This document shows, one piece after another, positions 33,478 to 41,902 of a stretch of 64,000 nucleotides of DNA. The notes under the pieces are model-generated. The model saw only the letters and a list, made by a program, of their open reading frames with translations, was not told where the DNA came from and ran no database searches. Position 1 is the stretch's first letter. Each line of letters starts with the position of its first letter. The translations under genes and the position numbers were made by a program. The stretch spans positions 1-64,000 of the forward strand of contig NZ_MVIJ01000028.1 of the NCBI RefSeq assembly GCF_002086735.1, in the 5' to 3' direction. Source of the DNA: Mycobacterium scrofulaceum. GTDB lineage: Bacteria > Actinomycetota > Actinomycetes > Mycobacteriales > Mycobacteriaceae.

Positions 33478-34119
33478 CTACTGCCGGGCGTCCAGGTATT
33501 CGGTGGCCCTGTCCAGCGTTGCCCGGTCGGCCTTGGCCAGGGATCCCGAGTCGAACGGCGGCTGCGGGTCGTATTCGATGAGCAACTGAGCGGCCTCCGC
33601 GGCCTGCCGATCGACCAGGAGCTCGACCAGCCGTAGGGCCATGTCGATGCCGCTCGACACGCCCGCGGCGGTGATGATCCGCTCCGGCAGGTGCTCGACG
33701 ACCCGGTCCGGCACGTAACGGGCGCCCAGCTCGTTGAGTAGGCCCCCGGCCCGCCAGTGCGTGGCGGCGGTGAGCCCGTCGAGCAGGCCCGCGCCGGCCA
33801 ACAGCAGCGCACCGGTGCACACCGACGTGGTGAACATCGTGGTCGGGTGCACCGCCTGCAGCCAGGCGCGGATGGTGTCGTCGTGGATCAGCTGACGCGT
33901 CCCGATTCCGCCGGGAAACAGCACCACGTCCGGCGAGGTGACCTCGTCGAACCTCGCGTCGCAGCTAAGGCCGAGCATCCCGTTTTCCGTGCGCACCTCA
34001 CCGCGGCGGTGACCGATGAACACCACCTCGACCGACGGGACGCGTTGCAGGACCTCGTAGGGCCCGACCGCGTCGAGCGCGGTCACCCGCGGGAACAACG
34101 GAATGGCGACTAAGGTCAT
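33478..34119 (-). CDS. DJ-1/PfpI-family (GATase1-like) protein
   Basis: A 213-residue protein with the class-I glutamine-amidotransferase-like fold: MTLVAIPLFPRVTALDAVGPYEVL, DVVLFPGGIGTRQL, and the nucleophile elbow TTSVCTGALLLAGAGLL with Cys at about residue 105, followed by ATHWRAGGLL. This is the isonitrile hydratase/transcription-factor-like DJ-1 subgroup; the activity is not certain. It corresponds in position to M. tuberculosis Rv0052. ATG 34119 is the first base of a 10-bp repeat at the edge of the MIRU-like insert, so the upstream coupling has been altered. Confidence 0.85.
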   Translation of the reverse strand: MTLVAIPLFPRVTALDAVGPYEVLQRVPSVEVVFIGHRRGEVRTENGMLGLSCDARFDEVTSPDVVLFPGGIGTRQLIHDDTIRAWLQAVHPTTMFTTSVCTGALLLAGAGLLDGLTAATHWRAGGLLNELGARYVPDRVVEHLPERIITAAGVSSGIDMALRLVELLVDRQAAEAAQLLIEYDPQPPFDSGSLAKADRATLDRATEYLDARQ

Positions 34120-34232
34120 GGCGCCACTTCCCCCACAAGTGGGAGGTACCCCCACCCCCGCAAGCGGCGGTTGGTGCCCCCACCGATCCCGGCCATGCCG
34201 GCATCATCGTCGTCGGCGCGAGTCATGGCGCC
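34116..34232 (-). repeat. MIRU-like interspersed repeat inserted in a stop/start overlap
   Basis: GGCGCCATGA on the minus strand occurs at 34232-34223 and again at 34125-34116, giving a 107-bp unit between the glycosyltransferase stop (TGA 34225-34223) and the DJ-1 gene start (ATG 34119-34117). Within it an open frame of 36 codons begins at ATG 34226, overlapping the upstream stop, and ends with TGA at 34116, overlapping the downstream start. Its peptide has GMAGIGGGTNRRLRGWGY and ends LPLVGEVAP. Mycobacterial interspersed repetitive units are known to behave this way: small, with an internal frame that preserves translational coupling. Confidence 0.85.
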
Positions 34233-35869
34233 CCGGCTCCGGCCGGCACCGCGGGCTCGGCCTCGGGGACGCCCGCGCGTCGCACGCCGGCGGGCCGCAA
34301 CCAATCCGGCAGCCACGCCGGCGGGGCGTCGGGCGCGCGGTCAAAGGGGCCACCCGCCGGGTCGTCCACCCGGCCGCCCCAGCGGACCAGGTCCTCGTCG
34401 GGGCGATAGATCTGGCGAATCACCAACGCGCACAACGCGATCACGGCGACGTCACGCATCAGCACCGTCGTGGTGAAGAACTGCTCGGGCAGCGACCGGT
34501 TCGGGTTGCCGTACAGGTAGTACATCCGCGGCACCCACACCACGGCGTCGATGGTCATCCACGCCAGCAGGATCCGCCGGTGCGGCAACGCCAGCACCGC
34601 CAACGGCACCAGCCACAGCGAGAACTGCGGACTCCACACCTTGTTGGTCAACAGGAAGACCGCGACCACCAGGAACAACAGCTGCGCCAGCCGCGGCCGC
34701 CGCGGAGCGGTCAGCACCACGTAGGCGATTGCCGCACAACCGATGACGAAGAGGGCGGTCACCACCGTGTTCAGGACAGTCGGCGGCTCCCAGAACCCCA
34801 ACTTGGGGTCGAATCCGCGCCAACCGGTGAAGGACTTCACGACGTTGTACAACGAGTCCATGTCGTCGCCGCGCCGGGTGTTGAGCCGGAAGAATTCCGA
34901 CCACCCGCGCGGAAAGAGCGCCAGCACGGGCAGGTTCACCAACAGCCAGGTCAGCGCTGCCGTCCCCGCGGTGCGCGCCAGCGCGCGGAACCGTCCCGTC
35001 CGAATCGCCAACACCACCATGGGACCGAGGAACAACAACGGATACAGCTTCGCCGCGGCGCCCAGCCCGATCAGCACGCCGGCCGCCACCGGCTTGCGCC
35101 GCGCCCACGCCAGTAGCCCGGCCATCGCCAATCCCGTTGCCAGGGCGTCGAAATTGGTGAAAATCTGGAAGATCACCAACGGTGACGCGGCCACCAGGGC
35201 CGCGTCCCACACCCGGCGCCCCGCCAGCCCGGCGGTGGCCCAGACGGTGGCCAGCCAGGCCAGCGCCAGGCCGAACGCCGCAACGTTGAAGAACATCACC
35301 ACCTCGGCGACCACCGGCAGCGGAGCCAGCTTGGTCAGCGCGGTGTAGGTCTTCGCCAACGCCATGGACACGTACTGATACATCCCGGTCAGCACCGGAT
35401 ACTCCATGTAACGCACCGCGGGCCGGCCGTCGTAACGCATCTGCGGGGTGCCACTGCCGTCCGTCTCGACCCAGCTCGACTTGTACGGAAACTTCCCCTG
35501 GCTCAACAACTCCGCGCCGTAGAGCGGAACCGTATCGGAGTAACACAACTCGTAGTACGCGCGTTGGTTGTCCCAGTTGGCCACCCGCTGATCGCCTGTC
35601 CCGGTGCCGGTGCTCTGCAGGCAGGCCGCCTTCGTCGACCAGCCGAGCGCCAGGAACACCAGGCCGATCAAAAACATCACCCGCAGTGGGGTCATCACCC
35701 GTGTCCGGCCGATGAGTGCGTGCCTGCCCACCGGTCCCCCGACGACCTCCGCCAGCGCGGCACCCAACGAGTCGGTCCGACTCGGGCAGTCGCGATTGTC
35801 GACGCTGCGCAAATCGCCGGCCAGCGGTCCCGGGGAGATGGTGGCGCTGCGCTGCTCGCCGTCGGTCAC
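34223..35869 (-). CDS. Polytopic membrane glycosyltransferase-like protein (DUF2029/GT87, Rv0051-like)
   Basis: A 548-residue protein with about ten predicted transmembrane segments (for example VMFLIGLVFLALGW, VVMFFNVAAFGLALAWLATV, LLVNLPVLALF). A long extracytoplasmic loop after the first segment carries charged residues typical of GT-C polyprenyl-phosphate sugar transferases (WDNQRAYYELCYSDTVPLYG). The C-terminus is a Pro/Ala-rich cytosolic tail. GTG 35869 overlaps the ponA stop (GTGA). It likely adds mannose or another sugar to an envelope glycolipid or polymer outside the membrane; the acceptor is unknown. It is positional equivalent of Rv0051. Confidence 0.8.
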   Translation of the reverse strand: MTDGEQRSATISPGPLAGDLRSVDNRDCPSRTDSLGAALAEVVGGPVGRHALIGRTRVMTPLRVMFLIGLVFLALGWSTKAACLQSTGTGTGDQRVANWDNQRAYYELCYSDTVPLYGAELLSQGKFPYKSSWVETDGSGTPQMRYDGRPAVRYMEYPVLTGMYQYVSMALAKTYTALTKLAPLPVVAEVVMFFNVAAFGLALAWLATVWATAGLAGRRVWDAALVAASPLVIFQIFTNFDALATGLAMAGLLAWARRKPVAAGVLIGLGAAAKLYPLLFLGPMVVLAIRTGRFRALARTAGTAALTWLLVNLPVLALFPRGWSEFFRLNTRRGDDMDSLYNVVKSFTGWRGFDPKLGFWEPPTVLNTVVTALFVIGCAAIAYVVLTAPRRPRLAQLLFLVVAVFLLTNKVWSPQFSLWLVPLAVLALPHRRILLAWMTIDAVVWVPRMYYLYGNPNRSLPEQFFTTTVLMRDVAVIALCALVIRQIYRPDEDLVRWGGRVDDPAGGPFDRAPDAPPAWLPDWLRPAGVRRAGVPEAEPAVPAGAGAP

Positions 35870-38418
35870 GGCGGCGGTTGCGGCGGTGGAGCTTGCGGGC
35901 CGCCCGGCGGGACGCCCGGTTCGGGGCCGTTACCACCCGGCGCCGGCGGCGCATTGGTGATCGTCGTGGGCGGCCCGACCGGGATGGTGATGCCCGGCGC
36001 CACCTCGATGGTGGGCTGAATGACGGTCACCGACGGAGCCGGCGGCGGGGGCGGCGGCGCGGGGACACCCGCATACCCACCGATCTCGGTCGGCTTGGGG
36101 AAGGACTCCTTCGAAGTGCCCTTCAGCGCGCCGTCCATGGTGGACTTCCAGATGTCCGACGGCAGCCCGGAGCCGTAAACCGGCGCGCCCGAGGCGGTTA
36201 CCAGCGGGACGTCACCCTTCGCGGTGCCCACCCACACCGCAGTCGACAACGACGGCGTGTATCCGACCATCCAGGCGTCCTTGTCGGCGTTGGTGTCGCC
36301 CAGCTGCGTGGTGCCCGTCTTCGCCGCCGACGGCCTACCGCCGGCCAGCGCGTGGCCGCGCGAGTAGCTGGCGATCGGCTCCATGGCCGCGGTGACGTTG
36401 TCGGCCACGGCCTTCGGGATCCGCTGCTCGCCGTTGTTGTCGGACTTGCTCGCGTCGAAAAGCACCTGGCCGTCCGAGTTGACGACCTTCTGCACGAAAT
36501 GCGGACGATGGTAGACGCCGGAGGCGGCCAGCGTGGCGTAGGCCGACGCCATGTCGATCACCCGGGTCTGATACTGCCCCAGCACGATTCCGTTGTTGGG
36601 TGGCCCGCCCTTGCCGTCCTCGGACAGCGTGTGGTCCACACCGGGGAAGCTGGTCGCGACGCCGGCCTGGTGCGCGGCGTCCGCGACGGCCTGCGGGCCG
36701 CCCTTGAGCTTGAGCATCAACCGGTAATACGAGGTGTTCAACGACTGCTTGAGCGCCTGGGCGATGTTGCAGGTGCCGCAGCTCTCGCCGTCGACGTTGG
36801 TGATCTTGATACCGTCGACCGTCAGCGGCGAACTGTCCACCTGGTACCCCAGACCGATCCCCTGTTCGAGGGCGGCGACCAGGGCGAACACCTTGAACGA
36901 CGAACCGGTTTGCAGCCCGGCCTGCGCGAAGTCGAAACCGTTGGCGTCCGCGCCGCCGTAGTAGGCGCGGATCGACCCGTCGTGCGGGTCGATCGACACC
37001 ACGGCCGAGCGCATGTCGGGGTCTTGTCCGTCAAGGTATTTCGACACCGCCTTCTCGGCCGCCTGCTGCGCCTTCGGGTCGATGGTCGTGGTGACCTGCA
37101 ACCCCTGGGTGTTCAGGGTCCGCTCGTCGATGTTGAACAGCTCCATCAACTCTCTGGTCACCTGACGCTCGATCAGCCCGTTCGGCCCCGTCGTCTGGTT
37201 CTCCGCGCGCGCCTGGTCGGGCGGCACGGTCTGCGGGAATTCCTGCGTCGCACGATCACTGGGAGAGAGCGCCTTGGTCTCCACCATGCCGTCGAGCACC
37301 CAGTTCCACCTGTCTCGGGCGCCCCTGGGATCGACGGCCGGGTCCAGCGCCGATGGGCGCCGGATCAGCGCCGCCAGCAGCGCCCCCTCGGAGACGGTGA
37401 GCTGCTCGACGGGCTTGTTGAAGTAGGCCTTGGCGGCGGCGGAGATGCCGTAGGCGCCGCGGCCGAAGTAGATGATGTTCAGGTAGGCCTGCAGCACATC
37501 GTCTTTCGACCACTCCCCCGACATCTTGGTGGCGATGACCAGTTCTTTGGCCTTGCGCATCAGGCCGCTGAACCCGTGCTGCGCCGAACCCACCAGCGCG
37601 TTCTTCACGTATTGCTGGGTGATCGTCGACCCGCCCTGCAGGTCGCCGTTGCCGAAGAGGTTGTTGTCCACCGCCCGCGCGAAGCCGGTGAAGTCGAACC
37701 CCGGGTTGGAGTAGAAATTGCGGTCCTCGGCGGCGATCACGGCCCGGCGCACGTGCACCGGCACCTGGTTGATGTTGACGTCCACCCGGTTGCCTTCGGG
37801 CGGGATGATCTTGGCGATCTCGGATCCGTCGCTGGCCAGGATGGTGGAGACCTGGTTGGTGCGCAGGTCGCCCGGCTTGGGGATGTCGACGATGAAGTAC
37901 GCCATCGCGAACGTGACGATCGGCAACAGCACCAGCACCGCCGCCGACAGATAGGCCGCGCGTCGCACCCACAGCCAATTGATCTGCTGGGTCCAGTGGA
38001 CGTCGCCCCGCGGTCCGGAACCGTCGGGCCCGCCGGGCCGACCCCGCGGCCCGGGCGGCGGCGGTGGCCCTCCCGGTGGGCGGCCTCCCCCGCCGGACCG
38101 GTCGCGGCGCGGCGACGTCCTGCTGTCCAGCGCGGCCTTGACCTCTTCGAGCGCATCCCGCTGCAACGGCCCCGAGGGAGGGCTGTCCAGCGCGGCTTTG
38201 ACTTCTTCGATGCTGGGGTCGGGGCGCCGCGGCGACCGGTCGTCGACGACCGGTGGGAGGATGCTGGTCAGCCGGTCATCGGGCGGAACCCCACGGCGCT
38301 GCCCGGGCGCCGACGGCGCGTCACGCGGGCGCTCGCCACTTCCATGTTTGCCCACACGCTCAGTCGCCGGCCCATCCGCGTCGCTGGACGACTGGTTGTG
38401 GCGTCCGTCGTTATTCAA
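35866..38418 (-). CDS. ponA: Penicillin-binding protein 1A-type bifunctional transglycosylase/transpeptidase
   Basis: A class A PBP of 850 residues. A long proline/acidic cytosolic tail is followed by one membrane anchor at about 151-176. The GT51 domain has its catalytic Glu in AAEDRNFYSNPG near 230. The transpeptidase has SSFK (about 506), the SLN motif and KTGTTQ (about 700). A proline-rich C-terminal tail ends it. TTG 38418 overlaps the end of the upstream gene and gives a longer N-terminus than older M. tuberculosis annotations. It polymerises and cross-links peptidoglycan. The cytosolic tail contains a tandem EEVKAALDS duplication. Its stop overlaps the glycosyltransferase start. Confidence 0.96.
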   Translation of the reverse strand: MNNDGRHNQSSSDADGPATERVGKHGSGERPRDAPSAPGQRRGVPPDDRLTSILPPVVDDRSPRRPDPSIEEVKAALDSPPSGPLQRDALEEVKAALDSRTSPRRDRSGGGGRPPGGPPPPPGPRGRPGGPDGSGPRGDVHWTQQINWLWVRRAAYLSAAVLVLLPIVTFAMAYFIVDIPKPGDLRTNQVSTILASDGSEIAKIIPPEGNRVDVNINQVPVHVRRAVIAAEDRNFYSNPGFDFTGFARAVDNNLFGNGDLQGGSTITQQYVKNALVGSAQHGFSGLMRKAKELVIATKMSGEWSKDDVLQAYLNIIYFGRGAYGISAAAKAYFNKPVEQLTVSEGALLAALIRRPSALDPAVDPRGARDRWNWVLDGMVETKALSPSDRATQEFPQTVPPDQARAENQTTGPNGLIERQVTRELMELFNIDERTLNTQGLQVTTTIDPKAQQAAEKAVSKYLDGQDPDMRSAVVSIDPHDGSIRAYYGGADANGFDFAQAGLQTGSSFKVFALVAALEQGIGLGYQVDSSPLTVDGIKITNVDGESCGTCNIAQALKQSLNTSYYRLMLKLKGGPQAVADAAHQAGVATSFPGVDHTLSEDGKGGPPNNGIVLGQYQTRVIDMASAYATLAASGVYHRPHFVQKVVNSDGQVLFDASKSDNNGEQRIPKAVADNVTAAMEPIASYSRGHALAGGRPSAAKTGTTQLGDTNADKDAWMVGYTPSLSTAVWVGTAKGDVPLVTASGAPVYGSGLPSDIWKSTMDGALKGTSKESFPKPTEIGGYAGVPAPPPPPPAPSVTVIQPTIEVAPGITIPVGPPTTITNAPPAPGGNGPEPGVPPGGPQAPPPQPPP
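38125..38210 (-). repeat. Tandem 60-bp repeat in the PonA cytosolic tail
   Basis: A 26-bp segment encoding EEVKAALDS occurs at 38125-38150 and 38185-38210, differing at two third-codon positions, with a spacing of exactly 60 bp (20 codons). The in-frame duplication adds a second short acidic helix before the membrane anchor. Confidence 0.7.
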
Positions 38419-38836
38419 TGGCCGTGCGCGCGTCGTTTCGCGCCGTCCGCGTGCCGCGCGTGCCCTTCGGTGGGCGCGCCGCGCCGAGCACATACGACTT
38501 GACCAGATGGTTCCACTCGCAGGTCCGACATACCTCCACGACGTGGACGGCGAACTCCTCGAAGCGGGTGGCCAGCAACACCAACTCTTCGGCCGTTCGT
38601 GCCGAGCCGGATACCGGACCCAGGTGTTCGCCGAACACCCACGACACCAGCGTCAGCTGCTCCTTGCGGCAGATCGGGCACATGACCTGGCTCGGTTTCC
38701 CGTGAAACTTGGCGGCGCGCAGCAGATACGGGTTCGCGTCACACACCTCGGACACGCCCGTGCGGCCCGAGTACACCTCGGCCAGCAGTGCTCGCCGCCG
38801 GAGCGCGTAGTCCACCACTTGTCGCTGCAGTCGCAC
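38411..38836 (-). CDS. Conserved actinobacterial zinc-ribbon-like protein (DUF5318-like, Rv0049 type)
   Basis: A 141-residue protein. MRLQRQVVDYALRRRALLAE opens a helical N-terminus, and two CxxC pairs (CPICRKEQ and CRTCEWNH) about 45 residues apart make a probable zinc site. GTG 38836 matches the M. tuberculosis start as I recall it. Its last two codons overlap the ponA TTG. The constant linkage to ponA suggests a role in envelope growth or its control, but no function is known to me. Confidence 0.85.
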   Translation of the reverse strand: MRLQRQVVDYALRRRALLAEVYSGRTGVSEVCDANPYLLRAAKFHGKPSQVMCPICRKEQLTLVSWVFGEHLGPVSGSARTAEELVLLATRFEEFAVHVVEVCRTCEWNHLVKSYVLGAARPPKGTRGTRTARNDARTAIE

Positions 38837-38957
38837 GCCCACCAGAGTACGTCGCCATCCCGGGTGCGGATACGCAACCAAAACCGTGGCGGCCCGAGCC
38901 GGCTAACCGGCCGGTGTTTCCTGTGCCGAACCGGGGCCGGACTCTACGATCATCCCC

Positions 38958-39851
38958 GTGGCGAAATGGCTCGGGACATCGCTGGGCGGCGGGGCGGCGA
39001 CCAGTGGCGGAGCGGCCACGCGCGCCAAGGACATCAACCGGCAGGACGCCTGCAGGATCCTCGACAACGCGTTGAACGACGGCGAGCTCTCCATGGAGGA
39101 GCACCGGGAACGGGTCAGCGCGGCCACCAAGGCGGTCACCCTCGGCGACCTGCAGGCCCTCGTGAACGACCTGCAAACCGACAGCACCGCGCTGCACCCG
39201 CCGTCCGCCGAGGCCCGACCGGTGCCGGCGAGGCTGCGCGGCTGGGGGCCGCTCGCCGCGGCGTTCGTCGTCTCGGTGCTGCTGGGCGTGGGCATCGGCT
39301 GGGGCCTCTACGGCAACACCAAGTCGCCGCTGGACTTCACCTCCGATCCCGGCGCCAAACCCGACGGCGTCGCCCCCCTGGTGCTGACCCCGCCCACCCA
39401 ACTGCACTCGGTCGGCGGGCTCACCGGGTTGCTCGAGCAAACCCGCAAGCGGTTCGGCGACACCGTGGGGTACCGACTGGTCATCTACCCGACCTACGCG
39501 GTGCTCGACCGTCCGGATCCCTCCGACGACCGCCGCGTCCTGGCCTATAGCTACCGCGGCGGCTGGGGCGACCCGACCAGCTCGGCCAAGAGCTCGGCGG
39601 ACGGACCCGTCCCCGTGGACCTGAGCAAGTTCGACGTCACAAAGACGGTCGGCATCATGCGCGGCGCCCCGCAGACGCTCCACATGAAGCCGTCGGACGT
39701 CAAAACCGAATACCTCAACATCGAGCCGGCCACCGACCCGACCACGCCGGGCGCCCTGTCGCTGTCGCTCTATGTCTCCAGCGACTACGGTGGGGGCTAC
39801 ATCGTCTTCGCAGGTGACGGCACCGTCAAGCAGCTGAACTTGCCGTCCTAG
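38958..39851 (+). CDS. DUF1707-domain membrane protein (Rv0048c type)
   Basis: A 297-residue protein starting at GTG 38958. The N-terminal DUF1707 segment reads DINRQDACRILDNALNDG, then ELSMEEHRERVSAATKAV, at about residues 25-65. One transmembrane helix (LAAAFVVSVLLGVGIGWGLY) lies near 100-120, and the C-terminal 175 residues are outside the membrane. DUF1707 is an actinobacterial domain at the N-terminus of many small membrane proteins; function unknown. It is divergent from the DUF5318-like/ponA genes. Confidence 0.85.
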   Translation: MAKWLGTSLGGGAATSGGAATRAKDINRQDACRILDNALNDGELSMEEHRERVSAATKAVTLGDLQALVNDLQTDSTALHPPSAEARPVPARLRGWGPLAAAFVVSVLLGVGIGWGLYGNTKSPLDFTSDPGAKPDGVAPLVLTPPTQLHSVGGLTGLLEQTRKRFGDTVGYRLVIYPTYAVLDRPDPSDDRRVLAYSYRGGWGDPTSSAKSSADGPVPVDLSKFDVTKTVGIMRGAPQTLHMKPSDVKTEYLNIEPATDPTTPGALSLSLYVSSDYGGGYIVFAGDGTVKQLNLPS

Positions 39852-39930
39852 ACCGCCGGCAGCCGCCGCGATCCGATTCCGCGCGCCCAGGCTAATAGCT
39901 CACGAACATCCGGTGGTGTTGTGGCGAATA

Positions 39931-39943
39931 TATCGAGACGATA
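39931..39943. promoter_or_regulatory. TATCG-AGA-CGATA palindrome, candidate PadR operator
   Basis: Perfect 5-bp arms with a 3-nt centre in an unusually AT-rich 30-bp stretch, 55 bp upstream of the PadR-family gene at 39998. Probable autoregulatory site and promoter region of the padR-ino1 pair. Confidence 0.5.
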
Positions 39944-39997
39944 CGATTACGCGAGGCGTCGAACCGTCGTAACCAACCGTGCAAAGGGGGTGACTCG

Positions 39998-40540
39998 ATG
40001 CTTGAGCTCGCCATCCTCGGCCTTCTGATCGAATCGCCGATGCATGGTTACGAGTTGCGCAAACGCCTCACCGGTCTCCTCGGGGCATTCCGCGCGTTCT
40101 CGTACGGTTCCCTGTACCCGGCCCTCCGGCGGATGCAGGCCGAGGGCCTGATCGCCGAGGATGCCGCCCCGGCGGGGACCCCGGTTCGGCGGGCCCGGCG
40201 CGTCTACCAGCTAACCGACAAGGGCCGTCGGCGCTTCGGGGAGCTGGTGGCCGACACCGGCCCGCACAACTACACCGACGACGGCTTCGGGGTGCACCTG
40301 GCCTTCTTCAACCGGACTCCGGCGGAAGCGCGCATGCGCATCCTGGAAGGCCGTCGGCGCCAGGTCGAGGAGCGGCGGGAAGGCCTGCGCGAAGCGGTGG
40401 CGCGAGCCAGCAACTCGTTCGACCGGTACACCCGCCAACTTCACCAACTGGGGCTCGAGTCCAGTGAGCGCGAGGTGAAGTGGCTCAACGAGCTCATTGC
40501 TGCGGAGCGGGCGATGCCCGGCCTCTCCGAGCAGACGTAA
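39998..40540 (+). CDS. PadR-family regulator (Rv0047c type)
   Basis: A 180-residue protein with a PadR winged helix at residues 1-85 (LELAILGLLIESPMHGYELRK, AFSYGSLYPALRRM) and a C-terminal helical dimerisation region (YTRQLHQLGLESSEREVKWL). ATG 39998 follows AAAGGGGGTG. It lies 60 bp before ino1 and is the positional equivalent of Rv0047c; regulation of inositol synthesis has been suggested for this linkage, but the sequence alone does not prove it. Confidence 0.9.
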   Translation: MLELAILGLLIESPMHGYELRKRLTGLLGAFRAFSYGSLYPALRRMQAEGLIAEDAAPAGTPVRRARRVYQLTDKGRRRFGELVADTGPHNYTDDGFGVHLAFFNRTPAEARMRILEGRRRQVEERREGLREAVARASNSFDRYTRQLHQLGLESSEREVKWLNELIAAERAMPGLSEQT

Positions 40541-40600
40541 TACCCCTTGCACGAATCCGATCAGCTGCGACACAAGGTTATGGAGTTAGGAGAACGCCCT

Positions 40601-41707
40601 ATGAGTGAGCACCAGCCGCCGACGGCGGAAGAGGCGCAGACGGAGGTACGAGTCGCCATTGTCGGCGTCGGTAACTGCGCATCTTCGCTGGTACAGGGCG
40701 TCGAGTATTACCAGAACGCCGACGAGAACAGCACCGTGCCCGGTCTGATGCACGTGAAGTTCGGCCAATACCACGTGCGCGACGTCAAGTTCGTCGCCGC
40801 CTTCGACGTGGACGCCAAGAAGGTCGGCTTCGACCTGTCCGACGCGATCTTCGCCTCGGAGAACAACACGATCAAGATCGCGGACGTGCCGCCCACCAAC
40901 GTGGTGGTGCAGCGCGGCCCGACGCTGGACGGCATCGGCAAGTACTACGCCGACACCATCGAGCTGTCGGATGTCGAGCCCGTCGACGTGGTGCAGGCGC
41001 TGAAAGAGGCCAAGGTCGACGTGCTGGTGTCCTACCTGCCCGTGGGTTCCGAGGAGGCCGACAAGTTCTACGCCCAGTGCGCCATCGACGCCGGCGTGGC
41101 ATTCGTCAACGCGCTGCCGGTGTTCATCGCCAGCGACCCGGTGTGGGCCAAGAAGTTCGCCGACGCCGGCGTGCCGATCGTCGGTGACGACATCAAGAGC
41201 CAGGTCGGTGCCACCATCACCCACCGCGTGATGGCCAAGCTGTTCGAGGACCGCGGCGTGCAGTTGGACCGCACCATGCAGCTCAACGTGGGCGGCAACA
41301 TGGACTTCCTCAACATGCTCGAGCGTGAGCGGCTGGAGTCCAAGAAGATCTCCAAGACGCAGGCCGTCACCTCCAACCTGCAGCGCGAGTTCAAGACCAA
41401 GGACGTGCACATCGGCCCGTCCGACCACGTCGGCTGGCTCGACGACCGCAAGTGGGCGTACGTGCGGCTGGAAGGCCGCGCCTTCGGCGACGTGCCGCTG
41501 AACCTGGAGTACAAGCTCGAGGTGTGGGACTCGCCGAACTCCGCGGGCGTCATCATCGACGCGGTGCGGGCGGCCAAGATCGCCAAGGACCGCGGGATCG
41601 GCGGTCCGGTGATCCCGGCGTCGGCCTACCTGATGAAGAGCCCGCCGCAGCAGCTGCCCGACGACGTCGCGCGCACCCAGCTCGAAGAGTTCATCATCGA
41701 GGGCTGA
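40601..41707 (+). CDS. ino1: myo-Inositol-1-phosphate synthase
   Basis: A 368-residue MIP synthase of the actinobacterial type. The NAD motif VGVGNCASSLVQG is at about residues 20-32, YLPVGSEEADKFYAQ lies mid-protein, and the lyase-type core has GDDIKSQVGATITHR, NVGGNMDFLNM and SKTQAVTSNL. It converts glucose-6-phosphate to inositol-1-phosphate, the precursor of phosphatidylinositol, PIMs, LAM and mycothiol. ATG 40601 follows TTAGGAGA. It is followed by a strong hairpin. Confidence 0.98.
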   Translation: MSEHQPPTAEEAQTEVRVAIVGVGNCASSLVQGVEYYQNADENSTVPGLMHVKFGQYHVRDVKFVAAFDVDAKKVGFDLSDAIFASENNTIKIADVPPTNVVVQRGPTLDGIGKYYADTIELSDVEPVDVVQALKEAKVDVLVSYLPVGSEEADKFYAQCAIDAGVAFVNALPVFIASDPVWAKKFADAGVPIVGDDIKSQVGATITHRVMAKLFEDRGVQLDRTMQLNVGGNMDFLNMLERERLESKKISKTQAVTSNLQREFKTKDVHIGPSDHVGWLDDRKWAYVRLEGRAFGDVPLNLEYKLEVWDSPNSAGVIIDAVRAAKIAKDRGIGGPVIPASAYLMKSPPQQLPDDVARTQLEEFIIEG

Positions 41708-41723
41708 CCCCTTTTCAATCGAT

Positions 41724-41759
41724 TGTGCGGTGAGGTCGCTTCGGTGACCTCACCGCACA
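41724..41759 (+). terminator. Terminator hairpin after ino1
   Basis: A perfect 14-bp stem (TGTGCGGTGAGGTC with its complement) around an 8-nt loop, 16 bp after the ino1 stop. No T-run follows. This is one of the strongest hairpins in the window. Confidence 0.8.
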
Positions 41760-41821
41760 GTCGTCTCGGCGGCCGTTCGCCGCCTCATTCGCGGGAGTCA
41801 CGCGAGGGTCGGCGTGTGCTG

Positions 41822-41834
41822 TGTGTCCGACACA
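41822..41834. promoter_or_regulatory. TGTGTC-C-GACACA palindrome upstream of the hydrolase
   Basis: Perfect 6-bp arms around one base, 69 bp before the ATG of the alpha/beta hydrolase at 41903. Candidate operator for the inserted gene block; regulator unknown. Confidence 0.4.
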
Positions 41835-41902
41835 TGCGGTGATTCTTGTGACCGAAGTGATTCGGCCGTTGACGACGCCCGTGGGGTGTCATCCTTTGTT
41901 TC

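Noticed and set aside
33345..33812. Long upstream extension of the rpsF frame
   Set aside because: It overlaps the DJ-1 gene in another frame, and S6 starts at MRPYEIMV.
41725..41834. Possible small RNA downstream of ino1
   Set aside because: The hairpin is well explained as a terminator and no promoter is visible.
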